Shown: positions 18,067-27,332 of the stretch, in pieces
Numbering within the stretch: position 1 is the stretch's first letter
Layout: every line of letters starts with the position of its first letter
Origin: SZAS-103 sp038234715
GTDB lineage: Bacteria; Pseudomonadota; Gammaproteobacteria; Xanthomonadales; Xanthomonadaceae
DNA length: 64,000 bases
NCBI GenBank assembly: GCA_038234715.1
Contig: JBBQTD010000010.1
Span: 32,688 to 96,687, forward strand
Reading direction: 5' to 3'
Translations under genes and position numbers: made by a program
Notes under the pieces: generated by a model
Databases searched by the model: none
What the model saw: only the letters and a program-made list of their open reading frames with translations
Told to the model about the DNA's origin: nothing

Positions 18067-19353
18067 TCAGCGCAGTGCGCCGAGGCGATTCCACAAGACA
18101 TCCAGGCGCAAGTCGGCGGCGCCACCTGGCGAAACACGTGCTGCCAGACTGGCCTCGGGATCGCCCTGCCCCCAGGAGGCAGGGTCCGCGGCCTGGCTGT
18201 AGGCCTCGCGGAACGGCATTCCCTGGCGTGCGAGATCGATCGCGACATCGGTTGCATACATCGAAGGATCGATCGCAGCGCGCATCGCATCGGAATTCCA
18301 CCGCAGCTCGCCAAGCAGGCGCGGCAACAGCGCCAGAGCATCGATGCCGTGGCGAAAGCCGCGCACCACGGCGGCCTTACCCGATTGCAGATCGCGCTGG
18401 TAACCGGAGGGCAAGGACAGCAGTTGTTCGATCTCGGTGCGTGCTGCGGCCACTGGCGCATAGCTCGCACGCAACAGTTCGATCACGTCGGGATTGCGCT
18501 TGTTGGGCATGATCGAGCTGCCGGTCGTGAAGGCATCGGGCAAGCGCACGAAATCGAACTCGGTGGTGGTGAACAGGCTCAGGTCCCAGGCCATCCTGCG
18601 CAGGTCGAGCAGCGCGGCACCGAGCGCATGCAGGGCGGCAAGCTCGAACTTGCCACGCGAGAGTTGCGCATAGACCGGCGAAACCTGCATGCGGCCGAAG
18701 CCCAGCGCACGCGTGGTGTGCTCGCGATCCAGCGGCAGGTTGACGCCGTAACCCGCGGCTGTGCCAAGCGGATTTGCGTCGATCCAGGCGCCGGTATCGC
18801 GCGCAAGCGTGGCGTTGTCGATGAAGGCCTCGGCAAACCCTGCGTGCCACATCGCCGTCGATGACACGACTGCGCGTTGCAAGTGGGTGTAGCCGGGCAT
18901 TGGCAGGGCTTCGGATTGCGCGCGCTCAAGGCAGACCCTCGCAATCGCAATGCAGTGCGCATGCAATGCCTGCAACTGCTCGCGCATCCACAGCCGCATC
19001 GCGACCAAAATCTGATCGTTGCGACTGCGACCGGCATGCACCTTGCGGCCAACGTCGCCGAGTCGCTCGGTCAGGCGGGCTTCGATCGCGGAATGGCAGT
19101 CCTCGTGGCGTGCATCCAGCACGAAGTCTCCGCGCGTGAAATCCCGAGCCAGCGCCGCGAGTTCCCGGTCGAGTGCGGACGCCTCTTCCGCGTTGAGGAT
19201 ACCGATGCGTTGCAACCCTTCCACGTGCGCCCGGCTCGCGCGGATGTCATGTAGCAGGAATTCCCGATCGAGCAGCACATCGTCGCCAGCCGTGAAGCTT
19301 TGTAACGCGGCGTCGACCTGCGTGTTGGACTTGGCCCACATCGGATCGCTCAT
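18067..19353 (-). CDS. argH: Argininosuccinate lyase ArgH
   Basis: Final step: argininosuccinate gives arginine and fumarate. The 428 residues carry the fumarase/aspartase-superfamily signature GSSIMPNKRNPDVIELLRA, plus HAGRSRNDQ and PGYTHLQRAVVS. ATG 19353 overlaps the argC stop in an ATGA. Longer in-frame starts reach into argC and are rejected. It is the last gene of the arg operon seen here. Confidence 0.96.
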   Translation of the reverse strand: MSDPMWAKSNTQVDAALQSFTAGDDVLLDREFLLHDIRASRAHVEGLQRIGILNAEEASALDRELAALARDFTRGDFVLDARHEDCHSAIEARLTERLGDVGRKVHAGRSRNDQILVAMRLWMREQLQALHAHCIAIARVCLERAQSEALPMPGYTHLQRAVVSSTAMWHAGFAEAFIDNATLARDTGAWIDANPLGTAAGYGVNLPLDREHTTRALGFGRMQVSPVYAQLSRGKFELAALHALGAALLDLRRMAWDLSLFTTTEFDFVRLPDAFTTGSSIMPNKRNPDVIELLRASYAPVAAARTEIEQLLSLPSGYQRDLQSGKAAVVRGFRHGIDALALLPRLLGELRWNSDAMRAAIDPSMYATDVAIDLARQGMPFREAYSQAADPASWGQGDPEASLAARVSPGGAADLRLDVLWNRLGALR

Positions 19354-20353
19354 GGCATGATGCCCTCGAGTTGCGGTCGCCCGAAGGCCATATTGAGGTT
19401 CTGCAGGGCTTGGGTTGCGGCCCCCTTGAGCAGGTTGTCGATCACGCAGACCACCACCAGTCGTGTGCCCGCGGAATCGAGCGTCATGCCACCTACGATG
19501 GCGCCATGCCTGTTTGCGATTGCGCTGACCCACGGCGCATCATCCTGCACTTCGATCAGCGGCGCGCCAGCATAGAACTCGCGGTAGCGGTCCAATGCTG
19601 CAGCACGAGTGGTGCGAACAGACAGATGCAAGTTGGCGGTCAACGTGATGCCGCGAAAATGCGCCGCGACATGCGGCAGGAATTCCACCACGTGACCCAG
19701 TTGGCGAGTGACCTCGCGCTCATGCAGGTGATCGACCAGGGCGTACGGCATCAGGTTGTCGCGCAGTTTGCAAGGGTCGTTCTTTTCCGACGGGGTGGTG
19801 CCGGCGCCGGAATAGCCCGATACGCCGAAACACTGCACTGGTGCTGCCAGGACATTGCGCATCGGTGCAATCGCCAGCTGCATAGCAGTGGCATAGCAGC
19901 CGGGGTTGCTGATACGCGTTGCGCGCGGCGAATTTCTGGCGCCCGCCATTACCTGCGTCAGCTCCGGTAGACCGTAGTGCCAGCGGCTGTCGAAACGATG
20001 GTCGGCCGATAGATCCAGGATCACCGTGGCCGGGCTTGCCGCCTCGATTCCGGCAACGAATGTCGCCGCCATGCCGTTCGGAAGCGCGAGCACGACCGCA
20101 TCAGCTCGGCGCGAAGCAACTGCGTCGGCATCCAGCGATTCGAAATGCAACGCATCGCCACGCGACGGTTCACGCGTTTCGAAAGGCAACCCATCGCCAA
20201 GCGATGGGTCACGCGTGCAAAGTGGCTGCCCAGCCAGCTCGCGCGAGCTCGCAAAGGCAATGCGGACATGCGGATGCGCATGCAGCAGGCGCAACAACTC
20301 GACCCCGACGTGGCCGCGCGCACCGACAATGCCAACTGAAATCGTGCGTGCAC

Positions 20354-20357
<4 letters not shown>
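19350..20357 (-). CDS. argC: N-acetyl-gamma-glutamyl-phosphate reductase ArgC
   Basis: NADPH-dependent reduction of acetylglutamyl phosphate to the semialdehyde. The Rossmann start is VGIVGARGHVGVELLRLL. The catalytic Cys is in SNPGCYATAMQLA, followed by VSGYSGAGTTPSEKND and HVAAHFRGITLTANLHL. The 335 residues include an oddity at positions 48-73: two adjacent 13-residue copies, TRDPSLGDGLPFE and TREPSRGDALHFE, where relatives usually have one short loop. It overlaps argB and argH by 4 bp each. Confidence 0.95.
20139..20216. repeat. In-frame 39-bp tandem duplication within argC
   Basis: Two 39-bp copies (20178-20216 and 20139-20177) encode the 13-residue repeats noted under argC. The first contains a perfect 9-bp palindrome ACCCATCGC-3 nt-GCGATGGGT (20189-20209). 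The second has a degraded version of the same hairpin. It resembles a small palindromic element that entered a surface loop and then duplicated. Confidence 0.7.
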
Positions 20358-21675
<1,318 letters not shown>

Positions 21676-21679
<4 letters not shown>

Positions 21680-22809
21680 GCGCCGCCTCCGTGATCGATG
21701 ACGTCGCAATAGGTGCTCGCAGCCTCGGCGAGCTCCGATAGCCGCACCCATTCGTCGGCGCTGTGCGCCTGCTCGATATCGCCAGGTCCGTAGACGAGCG
21801 CAGTCATTCCGGCTGCGGAAAACAGCGCGGCTTCGGTCCAGAAATCCACGGCCGGCGCGGGCTTGAGACCCAGCGATTGCGCAAGTGCGCGGGCCATGTC
21901 GCTGCGTGAGTCGGCCAATGAGCCACCACCCGCCGGCAGCGGGTCGCCATGGAAGGTCTGTTCGAACGCTGCGAGCGTGCCCGTTTCGGCCATCGCCTTG
22001 AACTGTGCAAGCAACTCATGCATGGACTGCGATGGCAGCGGACGAAAACCAAAGCGCAGTTCCGCGGTCGGCGCAATCACATTCGCCTTCATGCCGCCCT
22101 CGATGCGGCCAACATTGAAGCGCAATCCAGCCATGTCTTCAAAGCGTAGCTGCGCAAGCGACTCGACATGATCCAGGGCACGATCGCCCCAGCGGATCGC
22201 CGCATGCAGCGCACTGCGCGGATTCAAGGTAGATGCGTGCCCGGCGTCGCCACGGAAGCGCATCAGTACCGAGGCGATGCCACGGTGTGCGTGCACAGCC
22301 CTACAACGGGTCGGCTCTGTCACGATCACCTCGCGATAGCCATGTTCGCTCGAAAGAAAGCCCTGCACACAGCGCGGATCGTTCGCTTCCTCGTCGCTGG
22401 AGAACAGCAGTCCACAGCCACCCACACTGGTATTCGCAGCCGCAATCAGTGCAGCCGCACCACCCTTGATGTCGCAGGCGCCCAGTCCGATCGCCCGGTC
22501 GCCGGTCACCAGCAGGTCGAATGGATCGCCGCTCCATGCGGGCGAACGCGGCACCGTGTCCAGGTGCACGTTGAACAGCAGTCGCGGCACGCCGCGCACC
22601 GCATGCAGGGTGATCGCACCGTCGCCGTAGTCGGTGCGCGTGCAGCGAAAGCCCGGCAACGCGGATTCGATGTGCTCGAAGATTGCACTGCCGATCGCAC
22701 GCGGCGGGTTCTGCGTGTCGCACGCGACCAGCGCGCGCAGGTGCGTGAGCGTGGCGTTGAGCAGCGGCTCATCCGATTCCCGATTGACTATTCCCGATTC
22801 CCGGCCCAT
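21676..22809 (-). CDS. argE: ArgE-family deacetylase, probably N-acetylcitrulline deacetylase
   Basis: M20 zinc peptidase family, 377 residues. FNVHLDTVP holds the first metal His/Asp, LGACDIKGGAAALIAA the bridging Asp, and LFSSDEEANDP the catalytic Glu pair. EPTRCRAVHAHRGIASV and FWTEAALFSAAGMTALVYGPG follow. Next to an acetylornithine carbamoyltransferase gene, the substrate is most likely N-acetyl-L-citrulline, as in Xanthomonas; this is inference from context. The start ATG 22809 overlaps the argG stop. Its first 15 residues (MGRESGIVNRESDEP) are encoded by short direct repeats of ATCGGGAAT. Confidence 0.93.
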
Positions 22810-24002
22810 TACCGATTGACCTCGGCCCACAACCCCGACGACATCCCGTACAGTTTGATGAAACCCTCCGCCTCGGCCACGCCCCAATCCGCCGCCTGTG
22901 CATAGGTCGCGGTCTTGCTGCGCAGGATGTGCGGCGAATCCACTGCGATCGCATGCACGCTTCCACCGGCTGTTTCCACGGTGACTTCGCCGTTGACGCA
23001 ACGCTGGCTCGATGCCAGGTACGCCTGCAGGTCATCCTTCAGCGGCTCGTGGAAGAAGCCCTCGTACACAAGCTCGACCCATTGCCTGCCAACGACAGGC
23101 TTGAAGCGGTTCTGCGCCTTGCTGAGCACCGCTTCCTCCAGCGCCCGGTGCGCGCATGCCAGAGCGGTCAGCCCGGGTGCCTCGAACACGATGCGTCCCT
23201 TCAGCCCAATCGTCGTGTCGCCCGTGTAAATGCCGCGGCCGACTCCATAGCGCGCGAACACACGATTGAGCTGTTGCAGCAGCGTGCCGCCGGCGACCGG
23301 TTCGCCATCGATCGCGACGGCAATGCCATGCTCGAAACGCAGCCGCATCCGCAGGGGTTCACGCGGCCAGTCGGCAGGCGCTGCACACCAACCGCGCGCC
23401 TCGCTCCCTGGCGCCTGCCATTGATCGACTTCGCCGCCGGACAATGTAAGGCCCAGCAGGTTTTCGTTGATCGTGTAGCGCATTGCCTTCGCACGCGTGC
23501 TGAAACCGCGCTCCTCGAGATAGCGCTGCTCGTACGCACGCACCTCGGTGTGCTCGCGCTGGATCTCGCGGATCGGCGCATGGATCACGTAGTCGCCAAG
23601 CGCCTTGACCGTCAGGTCAAAGCGCACCTGGTCGTTGCCCATGCCGGTACAGCCATGCGCGATGTGTCGGGTTCCAAGTGCGTCTGCGCGGCGCAGGGTT
23701 TCGCGCACGATCACGTAGCGATCCGAGACCAGCAACGGATATTGCTCCTGGTAGAACGTGCCGGCCTGGATCAGTGGCACCACGAATTCGTCCCACAACG
23801 GCTGCGCGACGTCGACCGTGCGATGGCTCGCCGCGCCGAGCTCGCTGGACCGGAGTTCGATGTACTCGCGTTCGGCCGCATCCACGCCATCGGTGTCCGC
23901 GAAGACGGTATGCACGCGAAAACCTTGCTCGATCAGCCACGGAATACAGAAGCTGGTGTCGAGGCCGCCTGAATAAGCGAGAACAATGTCGTTGCTGCTC
24001 AT
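22809..24002 (-). CDS. argG: Argininosuccinate synthase ArgG
   Basis: Joins citrulline and aspartate with ATP to form argininosuccinate. The 397-residue chain starts MSSNDIVLAYSGGLDTSFCI, the PP-loop ATP site. AHGCTGMGNDQVRFD, GRGIYTGDTTIGLKGRIVFEAPG and YEGFFHEPLKDDLQAYL are family hallmarks. ATG 24002 was chosen over an extension to 24059 because it gives the family N-terminus. It shares bases with the argE start. Confidence 0.96.
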   Translation of the reverse strand: MSSNDIVLAYSGGLDTSFCIPWLIEQGFRVHTVFADTDGVDAAEREYIELRSSELGAASHRTVDVAQPLWDEFVVPLIQAGTFYQEQYPLLVSDRYVIVRETLRRADALGTRHIAHGCTGMGNDQVRFDLTVKALGDYVIHAPIREIQREHTEVRAYEQRYLEERGFSTRAKAMRYTINENLLGLTLSGGEVDQWQAPGSEARGWCAAPADWPREPLRMRLRFEHGIAVAIDGEPVAGGTLLQQLNRVFARYGVGRGIYTGDTTIGLKGRIVFEAPGLTALACAHRALEEAVLSKAQNRFKPVVGRQWVELVYEGFFHEPLKDDLQAYLASSQRCVNGEVTVETAGGSVHAIAVDSPHILRSKTATYAQAADWGVAEAEGFIKLYGMSSGLWAEVNR

Positions 24003-24016
24003 GGATTCATCCGTAG

Positions 24017-24034
24017 GACGGGTCTGGACCCGTC
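24017..24034. repeat. 8-bp inverted repeat between argF' and argG
   Basis: GACGGGTC-TG-GACCCGTC forms a perfect 8-bp stem with a 2-nt loop in the 65-bp gap between argF' and argG. There is no T tract, so it is more likely an RNA-stabilising or REP-type hairpin than a full terminator. Confidence 0.55.
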
Positions 24035-24067
24035 GTTGCTGTAGTTGAAGGGTTCGCAAGTCGTGAA

Positions 24068-25081
24068 TCAGCCGCCGGTTTGCACAAGTGCCGCCATGAT
24101 CGCCTTCTGCACATGCAGCCGATTCCCGGCCTCATCGATCGCGATGCAGCGCGGCGAGTCCATGACCGCATCCGTGGCCTTGACGTTGCGCCTCAGTGGC
24201 AGGCAATGGCTGAAAACGGCGTTGTCGGTCATGGCCATCTTGGCTTCGTCGACAATGAAATTCTGGTACTGATCTCGAATCGGCTTTTCGGCTTCCCATT
24301 GTCCGAAATATGGCAGCGCACCCCAGCTCTTTGCATAGACGACTTCGGCACCCGCGTACGCCGACGCAATATCGTGGCTTACCTGCAGGGAGCCGCCGTT
24401 CTCCGCGGCGTTCTCCTTCGCGAAGTCCATGTAGCGCGCATCGAGGATGTACTCGGGCGTCGGACACAGCATCGTCACGTCCATGCCGAAGCGCGTCGCG
24501 ATCTGCAATGCGGAATTCGCAACTGCGGTATTGAGGGGGCGCGGGTGATAGGTCCAGGTCAGCACATACTTTCGGCCACGCAGTTCCGGGCCGAGATGTT
24601 GTTGCAGCGCCTGGATATGCGCCAGTTCCTGGCACGGATGGGTGATGGTCTCCAGGTTGATCACCGGTACCGTCGCATGCGCGGCAAATGCACGGATCAC
24701 TGCGTCCTCGCGATCCTCATTCCAGTCCTGGAACTTCGGGAACGCGCGCACGCCGATCAGGTCGACATAGCGCGACAGCACCCGCGCGACTTCCGCGACG
24801 TGCTCCTCGGCATCGCCGTCCATGACGTCGCCGCGCTTGAAGCTGATCCCCCACGCGTCCTTGCCAGGCGACAGCACCACAGCGTGGCCACCAAGCTGGA
24901 AAGCAGCAAGCTCGAAGCTCGTGCGTGTGCGCATCGATGGCGCAAAGAACAGCAACGCGATGCTGCGACCAGCCAACTCGTTGCCGCCTGGCGAACGCCG
25001 AAACGCCTCGGCGCGCGCGAGCAAGGCGTCGAGTTCCGGGCGCGTCCAGTCCTGGGTGCTGATGAAATGCCGTATGGCCAT
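24068..25081 (-). CDS. argF': N-acetylornithine carbamoyltransferase (AOTCase)
   Basis: Transfers the carbamoyl group to N-acetylornithine to give N-acetylcitrulline, replacing the usual ornithine step. The carbamoyl-phosphate loop is SMRTRTSFELAAFQLGGHAV. The sequence matches the Xanthomonas enzyme as I remember it in the diagnostic stretches FPKFQDWNEDREDAV, ETITHPCQELAH, LTWTYHPRPLNTAVANSAL and FSHCLPLRRNVKATDAVMD. The Trp-Thr-Tyr-His-Pro run is typical of AOTCase rather than OTCase. 337 residues; ATG 25081. It is first in the arg operon and is preceded by the leader described below. Confidence 0.95.
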   Translation of the reverse strand: MAIRHFISTQDWTRPELDALLARAEAFRRSPGGNELAGRSIALLFFAPSMRTRTSFELAAFQLGGHAVVLSPGKDAWGISFKRGDVMDGDAEEHVAEVARVLSRYVDLIGVRAFPKFQDWNEDREDAVIRAFAAHATVPVINLETITHPCQELAHIQALQQHLGPELRGRKYVLTWTYHPRPLNTAVANSALQIATRFGMDVTMLCPTPEYILDARYMDFAKENAAENGGSLQVSHDIASAYAGAEVVYAKSWGALPYFGQWEAEKPIRDQYQNFIVDEAKMAMTDNAVFSHCLPLRRNVKATDAVMDSPRCIAIDEAGNRLHVQKAIMAALVQTGG

Positions 25082-25165
25082 GTGTGAGTCCAGTTTCGGG
25101 AAGGGAAACCGGGCAATCGCTCTTGGCATCCTGCCTACCGCGAAATTCGCACATCCATGTGCAGC

Positions 25166-25195
25166 AAAAAAAAACGCCCGGCGAATGGCCGGGCG
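25166..25195 (-). terminator. Intrinsic terminator in the arg leader (attenuator)
   Basis: On the minus strand CGCCCGGC-CATTC-GCCGGGCG forms an 8-bp GC-rich stem, followed by nine T residues (25166-25174). It points the same way as the arg operon and lies about 85 nt before the argF' start. The upstream neighbour cysJ is divergent, so no minus-strand gene exists for it to terminate. This makes it an attenuator candidate. Confidence 0.8.
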
Positions 25196-25224
25196 ATTTC
25201 GTATGCGTCACAGGGACGCGTGCG

Positions 25225-25329
25225 TCAGCCGGCCGGAATCGTTGGCCACGGTCGCGCGCGTGAAGTCATGCTGGCCGCCATGCGGGCAGCTGACTGGTGC
25301 AGATGGATACTGGATATCGAATGACGCAT
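25225..25329 (-). CDS. Putative Arg-containing leader peptide of the arg operon
   Basis: A 34-codon frame (ATG 25329, TGA 25225-25227) ends 29 nt before the terminator stem. The peptide contains four Arg codons, two of them in the segment TSRARPWPTIPAG near the end. The last codons (CCG GCC GGC) contain GGCCGG, complementary to CCGGCC in the 5' arm of the terminator stem. A ribosome stalled at the Arg codons would leave that segment free to act as antiterminator. A shorter form could start at the inner ATG 25269. Translation is not proven. Confidence 0.5.
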   Translation of the reverse strand: MRHSISSIHLHQSAARMAASMTSRARPWPTIPAG

Positions 25330-25335
25330 TGCAGC

Positions 25336-25365
25336 ATCCTAACCGTCAGCGCCACGAAACCGCAA
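25336..25365 (-). promoter_or_regulatory. Putative arg operon promoter
   Basis: TTGCGG (25360-25365), 18 nt, then TAGGAT (25336-25341) on the minus strand. Initiation about 7 nt downstream would fall at or next to the A of the leader-peptide ATG (25329), implying a leaderless leader peptide. The match to consensus is moderate. Confidence 0.4.
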
Positions 25366-25517
25366 GCATCGCTTGGATCGATCAGCCGCACGCGTTCAGA
25401 AAACGCGCGACACGCAAGGCAGATGTGCCCGCGGCATAAGCGCATAACCGATCATCCTTTCCTGCTTGCTGCAGCGCTGCGCAGGATGCATGCATCGTTT
25501 CTTTGCCCTGCCCGCCC

Positions 25518-27323
25518 ATGCCATCCGCATTGCATACACTGCCGCATCCGGCATGGCCCGAAGACCGGGTCGCGTTGCTTGCTAGCCTGACCGAAGGCCT
25601 CGGCGACGACGGCCTGTGGTGGTTGTCTGGTTACACCGCTGGTCTGGCGCAGCGATCCGGCACGGCCTCGCAAATCGTCGCGGTGCCGGGCGCAGAGGCA
25701 CCCGCATCCGCTCGCCTAACCATCGTGTACGGCAGCCAGACCGGCAACGCAAAGCGTATCGCCGAGCGCCTCGCACAACAAGCCGAGGCTTGCGGCGTGT
25801 TGGTACGCCTGCTGCGTGCAGACGCGTATCCCCTGCGCGAACTCAAGGACGAACGCCATCTCGCGATCGTGATCAGTACGCAGGGCGATGGCGATCCATC
25901 CGACGATGCGCGCGCTTTCGTCGACTACCTCACCGGCAAGCGTGCGCCGGAGCTCAAGCGCCTGCGCTACACCGTGCTTGGACTAGGCGATTCGAGCTAT
26001 CCGCAATTTTGCGCGATCGGACGCCGACTCGACGCGCGCCTGTCCGAACTCGGCGGCACGCGCCTGCAAGCGCGCGGCGACGCGGACCTTGATATCGAAA
26101 GCGTCGCTGGCCCCTGGCTGGCGCAGACGATCGAAGCCACAAGGGCCGCGCTGAGGTCGCAGCCCCACAGCGCGACGATCACACCATTGCGCCCCGTGCC
26201 CGCGGCGCCGACATGGTCACGCGACCATCCAGTCACCTCCGAAGTACTCGCCAACCAGCGCATCACCGCGCGTGACAGCACGAAGGACATCCGCCATGTC
26301 GAACTTGCGCTGTCCGACAATGGAGTGGGCTACGAACCCGGCGACGCGCTCGGCGTCTGGCCAAGGAATCCACCTTTGCTGGTCCAGTCCGTGCTGGATG
26401 CGCTGCACCTGGATGGCGACACCGCGGTAACCCACGCAGGTCGCGCGTTGCCGCTGTCCACGTGGCTTTCCGACCAGCGCGAACTGACCCGCCTCGCGCG
26501 ACCGTTCATCGCGAGCCTTGCCGAACGTACCAGTCATCGCGAGCTTGATGCATTGCTTGCGCCTGAAGGCAGCGCGGCCTTCACCAGGTTGATCGCCAGC
26601 CAGCAGGTCATTGACGTCCTGCAGCGCTTCCCCGCCACGTGGACTGGCGAAGACCTCGTCGCTGCATTGCGTCCGCTCGCGCCACGGTTGTATTCGATCG
26701 CATCGAGTCGCAAGTCGGTCGGCGACGAAGCGCACCTGACCGTCGCGCATGTCGCCTACCCGACCACATCGGGATGGCGCTGGGGCGCAGCCTCGCACCA
26801 TCTCGCCACGGTTGCGGAAGGCGCGACCGCACGCGTCTACATCGAACCCAACGAACGCTTCCGCCTGCCTGCGGATGCCACGCGGGACGTGATCATGATT
26901 GGCCCAGGCACCGGCGTCGCACCGTTCCGCGGTTTCCTGCAGGAACGCACAGCGGTGGGCGCACGCGGTCGCAACTGGTTGTTGTTCGGCAGCCAGCATT
27001 TGCGCAGCGACTTCCTCTACCAGGTCGAATGGCAACAGGCGGTGCGCGATGGACGTTTGCACCGTCTCGATGTCGCTTTCTCGCGCGACGGCGCCAGCAA
27101 GACTTATGTCCAGCATCGTCTGCTGCAACATCGCCACGACCTGTTTGCATGGCTCGAAGGCGGCGCGCACCTGTACGTCTGCGGCGCGATCGCGATGGGC
27201 AAGGACGTGCATGCGACCTTGCTGGACATCGTCGCCGAGCAACGTGGCGACGACACCGATGCTGCTGCCGATTACCTCGACGACCTGCAGCGCCAGGGCC
27301 GCTACGCCCGCGACGTCTATTGA
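25518..27323 (+). CDS. cysJ: Sulfite reductase flavoprotein CysJ
   Basis: NADPH-flavoprotein subunit of assimilatory sulfite reductase, 601 residues. The N-terminal flavodoxin domain binds FMN (IVYGSQTGNAKRIAERLA, ISTQGDGDPSDDA, GLGDSSYPQFC). The FAD domain has RLYSIASSRK and ATARVYIEPNERFRLP. The NADPH domain has MIGPGTGVAPFRGFLQER, LFGSQHLRSDFLYQVEW and LYVCGAIAMGKDVH, with the usual C-terminal ending RYARDVY. ATG 25518 is preferred over TTG 25503. It is followed 9 bp later by cysI. Confidence 0.96.
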   Translation: MPSALHTLPHPAWPEDRVALLASLTEGLGDDGLWWLSGYTAGLAQRSGTASQIVAVPGAEAPASARLTIVYGSQTGNAKRIAERLAQQAEACGVLVRLLRADAYPLRELKDERHLAIVISTQGDGDPSDDARAFVDYLTGKRAPELKRLRYTVLGLGDSSYPQFCAIGRRLDARLSELGGTRLQARGDADLDIESVAGPWLAQTIEATRAALRSQPHSATITPLRPVPAAPTWSRDHPVTSEVLANQRITARDSTKDIRHVELALSDNGVGYEPGDALGVWPRNPPLLVQSVLDALHLDGDTAVTHAGRALPLSTWLSDQRELTRLARPFIASLAERTSHRELDALLAPEGSAAFTRLIASQQVIDVLQRFPATWTGEDLVAALRPLAPRLYSIASSRKSVGDEAHLTVAHVAYPTTSGWRWGAASHHLATVAEGATARVYIEPNERFRLPADATRDVIMIGPGTGVAPFRGFLQERTAVGARGRNWLLFGSQHLRSDFLYQVEWQQAVRDGRLHRLDVAFSRDGASKTYVQHRLLQHRHDLFAWLEGGAHLYVCGAIAMGKDVHATLLDIVAEQRGDDTDAAADYLDDLQRQGRYARDVY

Positions 27324-27332
27324 GGCGCTTCC

